Below are positions 1 to 6,545 of a DNA stretch of 11,562 nt, piece by piece; positions within the stretch are counted from its first letter, which is position 1, and every line of letters begins with the position of its first letter. Source of the stretch: an uncultured Acidimicrobiales bacterium (GTDB lineage: Bacteria; Actinomycetota; Acidimicrobiia; Acidimicrobiales; UBA10347); the NCBI GenBank assembly GCA_937942965.1, contig CALDGN010000448.1:1-11562 (forward strand), in the 5' to 3' direction. Made by a program: the position numbers and the translations under genes. Below the pieces are notes generated by a model. It was not told where the DNA came from and searched no databases. It was given only the letters and a program-made list of their open reading frames with translations.

Positions 1-13
1 GCACGCAGTCACG

Positions 14-80
14 GCTGCGAGCGCAGCACTGGGCCGATCGGCCTACCCGCGTACCGAATTAGGTATGGGTGGAAGTACCC
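14..80 (+). promoter_or_regulatory. Structured leader with stacked and competing inverted repeats
   Basis: Three inverted repeats lie in a row. GCTGC-N4-GCAGC is at 14-27, and a perfect 12-bp palindrome GGCCGATCGGCC is at 32-43. A two-part hairpin at 43-72 has a lower stem CTACCC/GGGTGG (one G-T wobble), a GCG/T internal loop, an upper stem TACC/GGTA and loop GAATTA. A second TACCC at 76-80 could pair with the same GGTA (62-65) or GGGT (67-70), so two folds exclude each other. This could be the terminator of a gene left of the window, or a folded mRNA leader for the Tad-like gene. I recognise no known riboswitch, and no clear promoter. Confidence 0.35.
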
Positions 81-132
81 AATCTCAAGCTTGCATCGCT
101 GTTTTGTCTAGGGGAGCCGCCACGCTTGGTCT

Positions 133-2013
133 GTGTCATTGGTCGCGCGCGTTCGTCGCCTCATTCAGGCCCGTCTGCATGGGGCCGAACGCGAGCGTGG
201 AGCCGTCCTGGCTGTCATCGGCATCACATTTGTCCTGATCCTGACGAGTGGTGCGATCGCGGTCGATCTTTCGGCGCTGGAACGCCAAGGGCAGACATTG
301 CAGAACAGCGTCGATGCTGCCGCACTTGCTGGAGCATCGGTCTGGTCCCAGACCCAGGACCCTGCCGCAGCCACCCAAATCGTCGCCGACGTGATCGCCC
401 AGAATGGGATCGCGATCGGTCCAGCGATGCAGCTCGATGTGAGCTTCCCGGCGTACAACGAAGTCAGCGTCGAACTCATCGATAGCGACCCCGAAGTCTT
501 GCTCGCTGGAGCCGTTGGCTTCGGTGACACGATTACGCGAGGAGCGACGGCACGCCATCTCCTCTGCCAAGACGGTTGCTTTCGGTCGCTCGACGTAAGC
601 CCTCCGGTCGGGGCGTTGACCGCAGCGGGCACCGGCGATGGCTTCACGCCTGTGTCGGTCGGCAATAAGATCTACTCCGTCAACCATCACAGCTCGACGA
701 TTGAGTGCGTGGACCGGGCGACGCAGGCCAGCTGCTGGCCCACCCAACAGCTCTTCTCGGTGCCGACGACCACGATGAACACCGTGCATTCGGCGCTGAT
801 CGGCGACCGCATCTATTACCTCGCGTGGAACGGCAGCTCGACGTCGCTTCCGAGCGGCGACGGCTACTTGCAGGTCGGCTGCTGGAACACGATCTCGGAC
901 TCGCGTTGCTCGAACCAGGCCGATCTCTTCAATGTCGGTCATGGCGTTTTGTACGCCACCGATACCGCGTTGTACGTGTTCGCCGCGAACCGCGACGTCT
1001 ACTGCTTTGAGCCTGTGACGTTCAACGAGTGCACCGACTACTTGGGCGGTCGCAACACCGCGCTCACCTTCGAAAGTGGCTGGGGACTCTGGAACGAGGC
1101 GAGCGCCTGGAACAGCGACCGAGTCGCGCACGCCGACAAGGTGTATGTGACCTTGTCGAATCGTGGCGCCGTGTACGTGCACTGCTGGGATCTTGCGGCT
1201 GTGTCGCCGTGCACCGGTTTCTCTCCGACGCTGCTGAATGGCACGCGTACGGGAACCAACGACGACGGCGTGAATGGGCGCCTGTTCTTCTATCGAGATA
1301 GCAGTGGCACGCCGCAGGCGCTCTGCTCTCAAGGCGTTGCCCCAGTTGTGGACTGCTACGACCTGGATACCGGCGTTGACGATTCGAGTGCCGAGGGTGC
1401 GATGACCGCGACGTTGAGTGCGATCTCATATAGCGGCGGAGCGTTCGTCGGGCCTCCGACCTATCACCCTGACAGCAACCGCGAGTTCTTCCTCGGGGCC
1501 TACACCCAGTCGACCACGTACTGCCATGACTACGTGACCTCGTCGCCGTGTGGCGACACCTTCAACAACACCGTGTTCGGTCCCGCGCTTACGTACGGCT
1601 ACGAAGCTCAGGGTGACTGCTTGATCGGTCTTGGTGACGCAGGGATCTACTTCACACTGAAGCCTGACATGTCGGGGCCATGCGATGCAGCAGCGGCAAC
1701 CATCGACATCGATCCGTGCCAATGCTCGGGTACGAGCGTGTGGCCACCGGTCCAGGTCGGCGATGACGATGGTGTCGCCCTGTTCGAACTGCGTGTTCAG
1801 TCCCCGTCGGGGACCGTCGTCCTGCCCGAGACCGGTGAATGGCTCGAGCTCGGCTCCGGTTCGCTCGATCTGAGCAGCATCGACAACTCTCATGCGTACT
1901 TGACGCTCGAGGTTCGGGTGACGCCGGGCCTCACACTGGATCCATGGGCCGACGGCATTCCTCCGAGCTTGTTGGTCGGCATGAACAACAGCGACCCTCA
2001 CCTGGTCGACTGA
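133..2013 (+). CDS. TadE/G-like anchored exported protein with a Cys-pair repeat domain
   Basis: The first ~70 residues match the Tad/Flp pilus-assembly TadE/G-like N-terminus: a basic stretch, then RERGAVLAV, one hydrophobic segment (about 23-45), and the family's typical ALERQGQTLQNSVDAAALAG. Such proteins are membrane-anchored with the bulk outside. Residues ~145-531 are unlike the usual TadG tail. They carry Cys pairs C192/C201, C250/C259, C291/C300, C351/C360 and C464/C473 with exactly eight residues between, plus C398/C408 with nine, in beta-rich segments 41-66 apart. This suggests a disulfide-pinned, perhaps propeller-like ectodomain. The end (about 540-626) looks like another beta domain. 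Start: GTG at 133 is the first start after the in-frame stop at 109-111. The nearest purine-rich site, GGGGAG at 111-116, is 16 nt away, so the start is not firm; TTG at 139 is an alternative. No pilin, TadE or Tad ATPase gene is visible, so a pilus role is unproven. Confidence 0.8.
   Translation: MSLVARVRRLIQARLHGAERERGAVLAVIGITFVLILTSGAIAVDLSALERQGQTLQNSVDAAALAGASVWSQTQDPAAATQIVADVIAQNGIAIGPAMQLDVSFPAYNEVSVELIDSDPEVLLAGAVGFGDTITRGATARHLLCQDGCFRSLDVSPPVGALTAAGTGDGFTPVSVGNKIYSVNHHSSTIECVDRATQASCWPTQQLFSVPTTTMNTVHSALIGDRIYYLAWNGSSTSLPSGDGYLQVGCWNTISDSRCSNQADLFNVGHGVLYATDTALYVFAANRDVYCFEPVTFNECTDYLGGRNTALTFESGWGLWNEASAWNSDRVAHADKVYVTLSNRGAVYVHCWDLAAVSPCTGFSPTLLNGTRTGTNDDGVNGRLFFYRDSSGTPQALCSQGVAPVVDCYDLDTGVDDSSAEGAMTATLSAISYSGGAFVGPPTYHPDSNREFFLGAYTQSTTYCHDYVTSSPCGDTFNNTVFGPALTYGYEAQGDCLIGLGDAGIYFTLKPDMSGPCDAAAATIDIDPCQCSGTSVWPPVQVGDDDGVALFELRVQSPSGTVVLPETGEWLELGSGSLDLSSIDNSHAYLTLEVRVTPGLTLDPWADGIPPSLLVGMNNSDPHLVD
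706..1551 (+). repeat. Six Cys-x8/9-Cys modules in the Tad-like protein
   Basis: The modules begin at residues 192, 250, 291, 351, 398 and 464. Examples are CVDRATQASC, CWNTISDSRC, CFEPVTFNEC, CWDLAAVSPC and CHDYVTSSPC. An aromatic or Val/His often follows the first Cys, and the preceding strand is hydrophobic (for example AVYVHC, TTYC, RDVYC). DNA identity between the copies is low, so this is an old protein repeat and not a recent tandem duplication. Paired cysteines at constant spacing fit disulfide-closed hairpins in an exported domain. Confidence 0.7.
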
Positions 2014-2040
2014 GAAGCTGTCACCCGCAAGACTGCGGGG

Positions 2041-2574
2041 ATGGAACGACCCGAGCTGGCAGCGACGCTTCGGTACGCGAACGCCGGCGATGCCTCCGGC
2101 CTCGCCACGCTGCATTCGGAAACGGTTGCGGTTGCCTACGCGGACATCTTTCCTGCGGAGACACCTGCGCCGACCCCGGCTGACCTTGTGCCCGCGTATC
2201 GGCGGCTGCTTGAAGATTGCGACGCGGACGCCTGGGTTGTTGAGCGTGACGGATTGATCGTCGCCTCGATCGTGCTCATCGTCGATGCTTCGGTTCCCGC
2301 GCATCGGCGGATCGAGCGCTTCAACGTGCACCCGCAGCACCAATCCCAAGGCCTGGGATCAGCGTTGTACCAGCGCGCCGTCGCCGAGGCGTGCGCCCGA
2401 GGCGCGACCCGACTGAATCTGTGGGTGCTCGAAGACAATGTCCGGGCGCGGGCGATCTACGAGACCTGGGGGTGGACCGTCGTGCCCGGATTCGTGTTGG
2501 AGAACGAACCGCCTGAGGTCATCGATGTGCTGTACGAGCTTGCGCTCGAACCGCACGCCGCAGCTACATCGTGA
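2041..2574 (+). CDS. GNAT family N-acetyltransferase
   Basis: 177 residues, the usual size of a single GNAT domain, which moves an acetyl group from acetyl-CoA to an amine. The acetyl-CoA pyrophosphate-binding motif is visible as RFNVHPQHQSQGLGSALYQ (about 100-118), with the Q-x-x-G-x-G/A loop. The later NVRARAIYETWGW (about 138-150) is the standard N-x-x-A-x-x-x-Y-x-x-x-G-F/W signature. The substrate cannot be read from sequence. It follows the Tad-like gene by 27 nt and may be read from the same transcript, although the functions are not obviously linked. The ATG is preceded directly by GCGGGG, a poor ribosome site. The 3' end overlaps the convergent gene on the other strand by 11 nt. Confidence 0.9.
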   Translation: MERPELAATLRYANAGDASGLATLHSETVAVAYADIFPAETPAPTPADLVPAYRRLLEDCDADAWVVERDGLIVASIVLIVDASVPAHRRIERFNVHPQHQSQGLGSALYQRAVAEACARGATRLNLWVLEDNVRARAIYETWGWTVVPGFVLENEPPEVIDVLYELALEPHAAATS

Positions 2575-3349
2575 AGCGAAGGTTGCGAGCGGCCTTCTCG
2601 CCCAGCTCCGCGTCACCGCTCCACGAGATGCGTCCATCATCGATCGCGCCTTGTGGATCGATCCGGCCACACGCCAACAGCGCAAACGCGGTGGAGTTCG
2701 CAGTGACGACCACATCGGCTGGTCCGTCGAGTGATTCGACGTTGCCCGCTCGGCCGTCGACCTTGACGTGCATCGAGCGCTCGACCGGGCCCGTCAGTTC
2801 GAAGGTGAGGCTCTTGCCGTCGGGCAAGCCGATCTTCTTGCCGACGATGTAGGGCAGCGAGATCTCGATCTCGTTGAGCGCCATCGCGGCCGCGGGGCCC
2901 GATTCGTGTCCCGGCATGCCAAGAGGTCCACGAATGTCTTGTTCGTGTACCCAGTAGTCGAAGACACGAATCGCCATGAACCGTCCGTAGCTCTGTGGCC
3001 CGACCGGCGTCATCGATGGCAGCTCCATCTGCTCAGCCGTGTAGGTCGCGAGTTCGGTACGTCGATCGGCGATCGTGGTCCGGTAGGCGGCGAGCAGGTC
3101 AGCGTTTGAGAGATCGGCGACCGAGCCGACATAGTCGGCGACTTTGTTGAACGGCACTGAATCGGTGAACGACCCAGGTGCTTCTCCGGCGAGCATCGCT
3201 TCGACCGCAGCGAGGTGCATAGCGACGCCGCGGACATCCCAGTCTGGGCAGTAGGACTGCACCGCCCATTGGTCGTCGCTGAGCTCGCTGAGCAACGCGT
3301 CGACCGAATCGAAGCAGGCATTGAGGTTGTCGATTTCGGCAATGCTCAT
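2564..3349 (-). CDS. Mycothiol-dependent maleylpyruvate isomerase-family protein
   Basis: 261 residues. The N-terminal half is the MDMPI-type DinB-like helical domain: CPDWDVRGVAMHLAAVE (about 34-50) holds the first metal-ligand His (H45), and FDYWVHEQDIR (130-140) holds D131 and H135, four apart as in the E-x-x-x-H pair of the Corynebacterium enzyme. The C-terminal half (about 165-261) is the MDMPI C-terminal/sterol-carrier-like domain. Family members are usually metal-dependent and use mycothiol for isomerisation, conjugation or thiol transfer. Few have known substrates, and no maleylpyruvate pathway gene is nearby, so the literal isomerase name is doubtful. Start: ATG at 3347-3349 with GGAG 7 nt upstream. 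It overlaps the stop of the upstream gene as TGATG, pointing to translational coupling. Confidence 0.88.
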   Translation of the reverse strand: MSIAEIDNLNACFDSVDALLSELSDDQWAVQSYCPDWDVRGVAMHLAAVEAMLAGEAPGSFTDSVPFNKVADYVGSVADLSNADLLAAYRTTIADRRTELATYTAEQMELPSMTPVGPQSYGRFMAIRVFDYWVHEQDIRGPLGMPGHESGPAAAMALNEIEISLPYIVGKKIGLPDGKSLTFELTGPVERSMHVKVDGRAGNVESLDGPADVVVTANSTAFALLACGRIDPQGAIDDGRISWSGDAELGEKAARNLRFTM

Positions 3350-4122
3350 CAGGTGTCTCCGTTGTCTCGGGTTGCGTGTTCAGCGGCGGGACCTCGGGCT
3401 TGGAAGCCGTCTTCGGTGAAGCCGACTTCGACACCGCGGTTGATGCTGATCCAGTCGCGGGCTTCGAGGTACGGCTTAAAGGTCTCCGCGATCTTGCGTT
3501 CGTGGGCCTTGGTCTTGGGCTGCTGCAGTTCCCACAGGCTGGGGAACTCGGTCCAGGCTGCAACGGCATCCCAAAGCCGAAGCGCAGCATCGTCCATCGG
3601 CGGGTCGACGAGTACCGGTCCGAACAGCGCATGGTCGCCGAAGAAGAGTGTCGGAACGCCGTAGCCGCCAGACGAGATCACCCGGTCATGGTCGGCGCGG
3701 ATCTCGTCGTGGGTCGTCTCGTCTTCGATCGACTCGTCGACGATCGCCGGGTCAAGATCGAGTTCGCGAAGCAAGTGTCGGGCGACTTCGGGGTCATGAG
3801 GCCGATGCCCTTCTTCATGGAGCGCCCGTCCACTGCGCTCGTACCAACGGTCGAGGTCGTCCATCGAGGATCGACGCAGGATGGCCCCGATGCGCATCAT
3901 CGACCAGCCGTACGACCAGTCGCGTTCCCACGGATGCTTCTTGCCTTCGATCCGGTTCACCTCTTCGAGGCTGAAGAACTTCCAACTGATCTCGAGCCCG
4001 TTCTGGCGGCGCACGTCGCGGATCCACTTCGCAGTTTGATACGCGTACGGGCACAGCACATCGAAGTGGAAGTCCACTTTCGAGGTGTCGGGCTGGGTTT
4101 CGGGGGCACTGGTGTCAGCCAT
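3349..4122 (-). CDS. DsbA-fold oxidoreductase, Rv2466c-like (mycothiol-linked), with CPYA active site
   Basis: 257 residues of thioredoxin/DsbA fold. The first strand and active-site loop read DFHFDVLCPYAYQTAKW (C24). The cis-proline loop is GGYGVPTLFFGDHALFGPVL (P157), followed by LWDAV and FPSLWEL. By memory, the order and spacing match mycobacterial Rv2466c, a mycothiol-dependent reductase/nitroreductase, which has CPWC. Here the second Cys is Ala, leaving one thiol, so a glutaredoxin-like monothiol or transferase mechanism is likely. About 50 residues extend past the point where Rv2466c ends, as I recall it. Start: ATG at 4122 is chosen over an in-frame ATG 28 codons upstream because AAAGGA lies 6 nt before it and the upstream extension does not resemble the family. 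It is the first gene of a two-gene operon with the mycothiol-dependent isomerase-family gene. Confidence 0.85.
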   Translation of the reverse strand: MADTSAPETQPDTSKVDFHFDVLCPYAYQTAKWIRDVRRQNGLEISWKFFSLEEVNRIEGKKHPWERDWSYGWSMMRIGAILRRSSMDDLDRWYERSGRALHEEGHRPHDPEVARHLLRELDLDPAIVDESIEDETTHDEIRADHDRVISSGGYGVPTLFFGDHALFGPVLVDPPMDDAALRLWDAVAAWTEFPSLWELQQPKTKAHERKIAETFKPYLEARDWISINRGVEVGFTEDGFQARGPAAEHATRDNGDT

Positions 4123-4133
4123 GGCGAGTCCTT

Positions 4134-4157
4134 TCACGAACGATCGTGAGCCATCAC
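4134..4157. promoter_or_regulatory. Palindromic operator candidate before the mycothiol operon
   Basis: TCACGA-N4-TCGTGA (4134-4149) is a perfect inverted repeat. It sits directly upstream of the ribosome site of the Rv2466c-like gene. It shares a half-site with a second inverted repeat, GTGA-N4-TCAC (4146-4157). On the minus strand a possible -10 box TAGGCT (4161-4166) would put the transcript start near 4154, so a protein bound to the palindrome would block transcription. The regulator is not known; the half-sites resemble a CRP/FNR-type TGTGA core but the spacing is not that of CRP. Confidence 0.4.
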
Positions 4158-4171
4158 AAAAGCCTAGAACT

Positions 4172-4186
4172 GCCAGGCCGCCTGGC
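4172..4186. repeat. Inverted repeat GCCAGG-N3-CCTGGC in the divergent control region
   Basis: This is a perfect six-base inverted repeat around CCG, midway between the divergent starts at 4122 and 4227. It could be a second regulator site, or a small hairpin in a transcript from either side. Nothing in the sequence decides which. Confidence 0.4.
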
Positions 4187-4213
4187 GATAAAGCCGGGCC
4201 TGTCACAACCGCA

Positions 4214-4226
4214 TAGGGTGGCGACG
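4214..4226 (+). promoter_or_regulatory. Possible leaderless -10 box for the NudC gene
   Basis: TAGGGT (4214-4219) ends 7 nt before the ATG at 4227. That fits the TANNNT -10 box of actinobacterial leaderless promoters, with the transcript starting at or near the start codon. No good -35 box is visible. AGGGTGG overlaps the same bases and could instead act as a poor ribosome site, so the reading is tentative. Confidence 0.35.
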
Positions 4227-5063
4227 ATGGATGTTGTGTTCACGCCGATTTCCGACCCGCCAGCTGCGTCGGTCGACGACCGTTGGCTTCCCTGTCGGGC
4301 GGGTCAAGTGCTGCTGGTCGACGACTTCGCGGAAGGCCCTCGACCGCTGACGAGCGAAGAGGCGAATCAGGTCCGCGACCACATGGCCGAGCCGCTCGTG
4401 CTTGGTCAGCTCAGGGGTGAGCAGGGTCACTGGTGGACCGCGTTGATGGCCGACGACTTCGACCCGTTCGATGCGCCGTTCCCGGGTCTCATGTTCAGCG
4501 ATCTGCGCTCGATGATGGCCAAGCTCGACCCGGTCGTCTGGAACATCGCAGGCCGGGCCACGCAGGTCACCGACTGGTACCGGGACAACCGATACTGCGG
4601 CCGCTGCGGGGGGCCGATGGAGATGGCAGGTGGCGACCGGTCGATGAAATGCCCGGTCGACGGCTTTGCGGCGTATCCGCGTCTGTCGCCTGCCGTGATC
4701 GTGCTGGTGCTCGACGACGAGGGTCGAGCCTTGCTCGCCCGCAACGTCGCCTGGCCCGTTCCCATGTACTCAACGTTGGCTGGTTTCGTTGAACCGGGCG
4801 AGTCGCTCGAAGACTGCATTCATCGAGAGATCGGCGAAGAGGTCGGGATCCAGGTCAAGGACCTGCAGTACTTCGCCAGCCAACCGTGGCCGTTTCCGAA
4901 CTCGCTCATGCTGGGCTACTTCGCTCACTACGCAGGTGGCGAGTTGACACCAGCGCCCGATGAGATCGCCGACGCACAGTGGTTCTCACGCGACGATCTG
5001 CCGCAGATTCCGCCGCGCGGTTCGATCGCCCGGCAGTTGATCGACGAGTGGCTGCGGAGCTAA
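4227..5063 (+). CDS. nudC: NADH pyrophosphatase, NudC-type Nudix hydrolase
   Basis: 278 residues, close to the family's usual size. The enzyme cuts the pyrophosphate of NAD(H) to NMN(H) and AMP; in E. coli it also removes NAD caps from RNA. Domain order is typical: an N-terminal domain (about 1-115), a zinc ribbon (about 122-150), then the Nudix domain. The Nudix box G-x5-E-x7-R-E-x2-E-E-x-G runs from G186 to G207, and the NADH-specific SQPWPFPNS is at 218-226. The zinc ribbon is unusual: C124, C127 and C142 are present, but the fourth Cys expected at 145 is Asp (CPVD). The ATG at 4227 is preferred to a GTG at 4146, which has no family-like extension and would span the divergent control region. 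The gene is divergent from the mycothiol operon. Confidence 0.93.
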   Translation: MDVVFTPISDPPAASVDDRWLPCRAGQVLLVDDFAEGPRPLTSEEANQVRDHMAEPLVLGQLRGEQGHWWTALMADDFDPFDAPFPGLMFSDLRSMMAKLDPVVWNIAGRATQVTDWYRDNRYCGRCGGPMEMAGGDRSMKCPVDGFAAYPRLSPAVIVLVLDDEGRALLARNVAWPVPMYSTLAGFVEPGESLEDCIHREIGEEVGIQVKDLQYFASQPWPFPNSLMLGYFAHYAGGELTPAPDEIADAQWFSRDDLPQIPPRGSIARQLIDEWLRS

Positions 5064-5071
5064 TTCTGCAC

Positions 5072-5090
5072 GGTCCGAGTTCCTCGGCCC
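5072..5090 (+). terminator. Hairpin after nudC
   Basis: GGTCCGAG-TTC-CTCGGCCC forms an 8-bp stem with one mismatch and a 3-nt loop, 8 nt after the nudC stop codon. No T-run follows, which is common for actinobacterial hairpins but leaves terminator activity uncertain. Confidence 0.4.
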
Positions 5091-5127
5091 ATCTGTAACC
5101 CTGGCATCACAATCGCGTCTGGGACGT

Positions 5128-5793
5128 ATGGCCGAGATCGTCCTCAATATCGCTTTCGTGTTCTACGTCGGCTCGAGCTGGCTACGCAGCGACCTGTGGC
5201 TCCGCGTCGTCCTCATGGCGTCGAGCGCATGTTCAACCGTCGCGGGGCTCTTGATCGGCAGCCCGTCGATGATTGCGTGGAACGGGGCGTTCGTCGTGTT
5301 GATGGGCTGGCGGGTTGGGCGGGTCCTGTTGCAGCGTCGCTCCATCGAACTGTCCGGCGAAGAGGCGTGGATTCGATCAGCTGTCTTTCCGGATCTGTCG
5401 CCGATCGACTTCGTCCGGTTGTGGGAGATGGGAGACGACCGCGTGTACGAAGACGAACCACTCGTTGTCGAAGGCGAGGCGACTGAAGAACTGATGCTGG
5501 TACTGAGTGGTGCGCCGAACGTTCGTCGCAACGGCAGGCCTGTGGCGACGTTGTGGTCGGGCCAGTTCGCTGGGGAGATGGCTTTCGCAACGCTGGCGCC
5601 AGCGAACGCGACGGTGGTGCCTGGCGAAAAGCCAGTTCGATGTCGGGTGTGGTCGACGACCCGGCTTCGCGGTCTGGTTCGCACCTCGCCCGAAATTGCC
5701 GCCGGTCTTGAACAGGCCATCAGCGTGGACCTCGTCGGCAAGCTCTCAAGCACAGATGCAGCGGCTGAGCGGCGCGTTCCCGTCCGGTTTTGA
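5128..5793 (+). CDS. Membrane protein with Popeye-like/cyclic-nucleotide-binding-type domain
   Basis: 221 residues. About three hydrophobic segments lie at the N-terminus (roughly 3-19, 25-44, 47-62), then a cytoplasmic domain with the cNMP-binding beta-roll layout. VVEGEATEELMLVLSG (113-128) matches the E-G-x(5)-L-x-L-x-x-G strand pair. GQFAGEMAFATLAPANATV (145-163) matches the phosphate-binding cassette, but the Arg that holds the cyclic phosphate in CRP-type sites is absent (P158-A-N-A-T). This layout and sequence resemble Popeye-domain (POPDC) proteins, whose animal members bind cAMP; bacterial relatives have no settled role. Ligand binding here is unproven. GGGA precedes the ATG by a short spacer. 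The gene stands alone, 64 nt after nudC and convergent with the TauE gene. Confidence 0.75.
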   Translation: MAEIVLNIAFVFYVGSSWLRSDLWLRVVLMASSACSTVAGLLIGSPSMIAWNGAFVVLMGWRVGRVLLQRRSIELSGEEAWIRSAVFPDLSPIDFVRLWEMGDDRVYEDEPLVVEGEATEELMLVLSGAPNVRRNGRPVATLWSGQFAGEMAFATLAPANATVVPGEKPVRCRVWSTTRLRGLVRTSPEIAAGLEQAISVDLVGKLSSTDAAAERRVPVRF

Positions 5794-5816
5794 CCTGGGC
5801 TGTCCGCTGAGGGTCA
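5791..5816. terminator. Weak inverted repeat across the convergent stops
   Basis: TGACC (5791-5795) and GGTCA (5812-5816) are complementary and contain the stop codons of the two convergent genes. A nested GGCTG/CAGCC pair at about 5797-5819 gives an alternative fold. Stems are short and loops long, so this is only a possible bidirectional terminator. Confidence 0.2.
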
Positions 5817-6545
5817 GCCGAAGATGAGACGGGCCGCGAGCGCAACGGCCGAGATGACCATCACGACTCGGATCCACTTCTCGCCGCCGCGCACGGCAAA
5901 TTTGGCGCCGATCCATCCGCCTGCGCTGAGTCCGACTGCGAGCACGATTGCTGGTCCCCAGCGCACGTTGCCCTGCAGGATGAAGATTGTGAGGGCTTCG
6001 CAGGTCACGAAGAAGATGAAGATGACCTTGACCATGTTGGCGGTGACAAGGTCGAGCCCTGCTCGGCTGAGTGCGGCGAGCAGGATCAAGCCGACGCCGG
6101 CCTGGATTGCGCCGGCGTAGATGCCGATGAAGAAGAAGACGGCGGCGGTGGCGTAGACGGGCCATGGCGCCACGTCGGTCTTCGGCTTGGGGCGGAAGAT
6201 CGTCAAGATGATGAGCGGGATCATCAGCAGACCGAAGAAGCGTTCGAATGCTTCGTCGGTGAACCGGTCGATGACGAACGCTCCGAGCGGGGCGCCGATC
6301 AGGCCGGGCACGATGATGGGGACGAGGTTGCGATCGACTCGCACGCCCTCGTTGCGGAACGAGAGCATCGAGGTGATGTTCGAGGTGAGGATGCCGACGC
6401 GGTTTGAGCCGTTGGCCGCGTTGCCTTCGACGCCTGCGAGCACGAGCAGCGGAACCGTGAGCATCGAGCCGCCGCCGGCCATGGCATTGATGGCGCCGGC
6501 CAGACCGCCGCCGAGCAGCAGAAGGATCGCCTCGAGGAAACTCAC
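5814..6545 (-). CDS. TauE/SafE family permease
   Basis: 243 residues with about seven to eight hydrophobic segments. The first repeat has the family signature: AGAINAMAGGGSMLTVPLL, then VEGNAANGSNRVGI with the conserved Asn-Arg. The second half repeats it with FFFIGIYAGAIQAGVGLILL and TANMVKV. TauE/SafE proteins are inner-membrane exporters of sulfite, sulfoacetate and other small organic anions. No sulfonate-metabolism gene is beside it, so the substrate is open. Start: GTG at 6543-6545 places the first membrane segment at the N-terminus as in relatives. An in-frame ATG 40 codons upstream adds a tail unlike the family. No ribosome site precedes the GTG, but a leaderless-type promoter fits. 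Confidence 0.88.
   Translation of the reverse strand: MSFLEAILLLLGGGLAGAINAMAGGGSMLTVPLLVLAGVEGNAANGSNRVGILTSNITSMLSFRNEGVRVDRNLVPIIVPGLIGAPLGAFVIDRFTDEAFERFFGLLMIPLIILTIFRPKPKTDVAPWPVYATAAVFFFIGIYAGAIQAGVGLILLAALSRAGLDLVTANMVKVIFIFFVTCEALTIFILQGNVRWGPAIVLAVGLSAGGWIGAKFAVRGGEKWIRVVMVISAVALAARLIFG

Noticed and set aside
1..111. Possible tail of an upstream plus-strand gene
   Set aside because: Frame 1 is open to a stop at 109-111 and frame 3 to 58-60, but neither peptide resembles a known protein end and the region is full of inverted repeats.
136..1332. Long leftward open frame (398 codons) opposite the Tad-like gene
   Set aside because: It is Arg/His-rich with no domain or ribosome site, and mirrors a plus-strand gene with a clear Tad N-terminus. 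It is a frame shadow of high-GC coding DNA.
1426..2349. Leftward open frame (307 codons) across the Tad-like/GNAT junction
   Set aside because: Composition is Arg-rich and patternless, and it spans two real genes including the GNAT signature on the other strand.
4123..4206. Extended N-terminus for the Rv2466c-like protein from ATG at 4206
   Set aside because: The extra 28 residues are unlike the family and would cover the palindromes, whereas ATG 4122 has a good ribosome site.
4146..4226. Extended N-terminus for NudC from GTG at 4146
   Set aside because: It lacks a ribosome site, overlaps the divergent control region and gives a tail not seen in NudC proteins.
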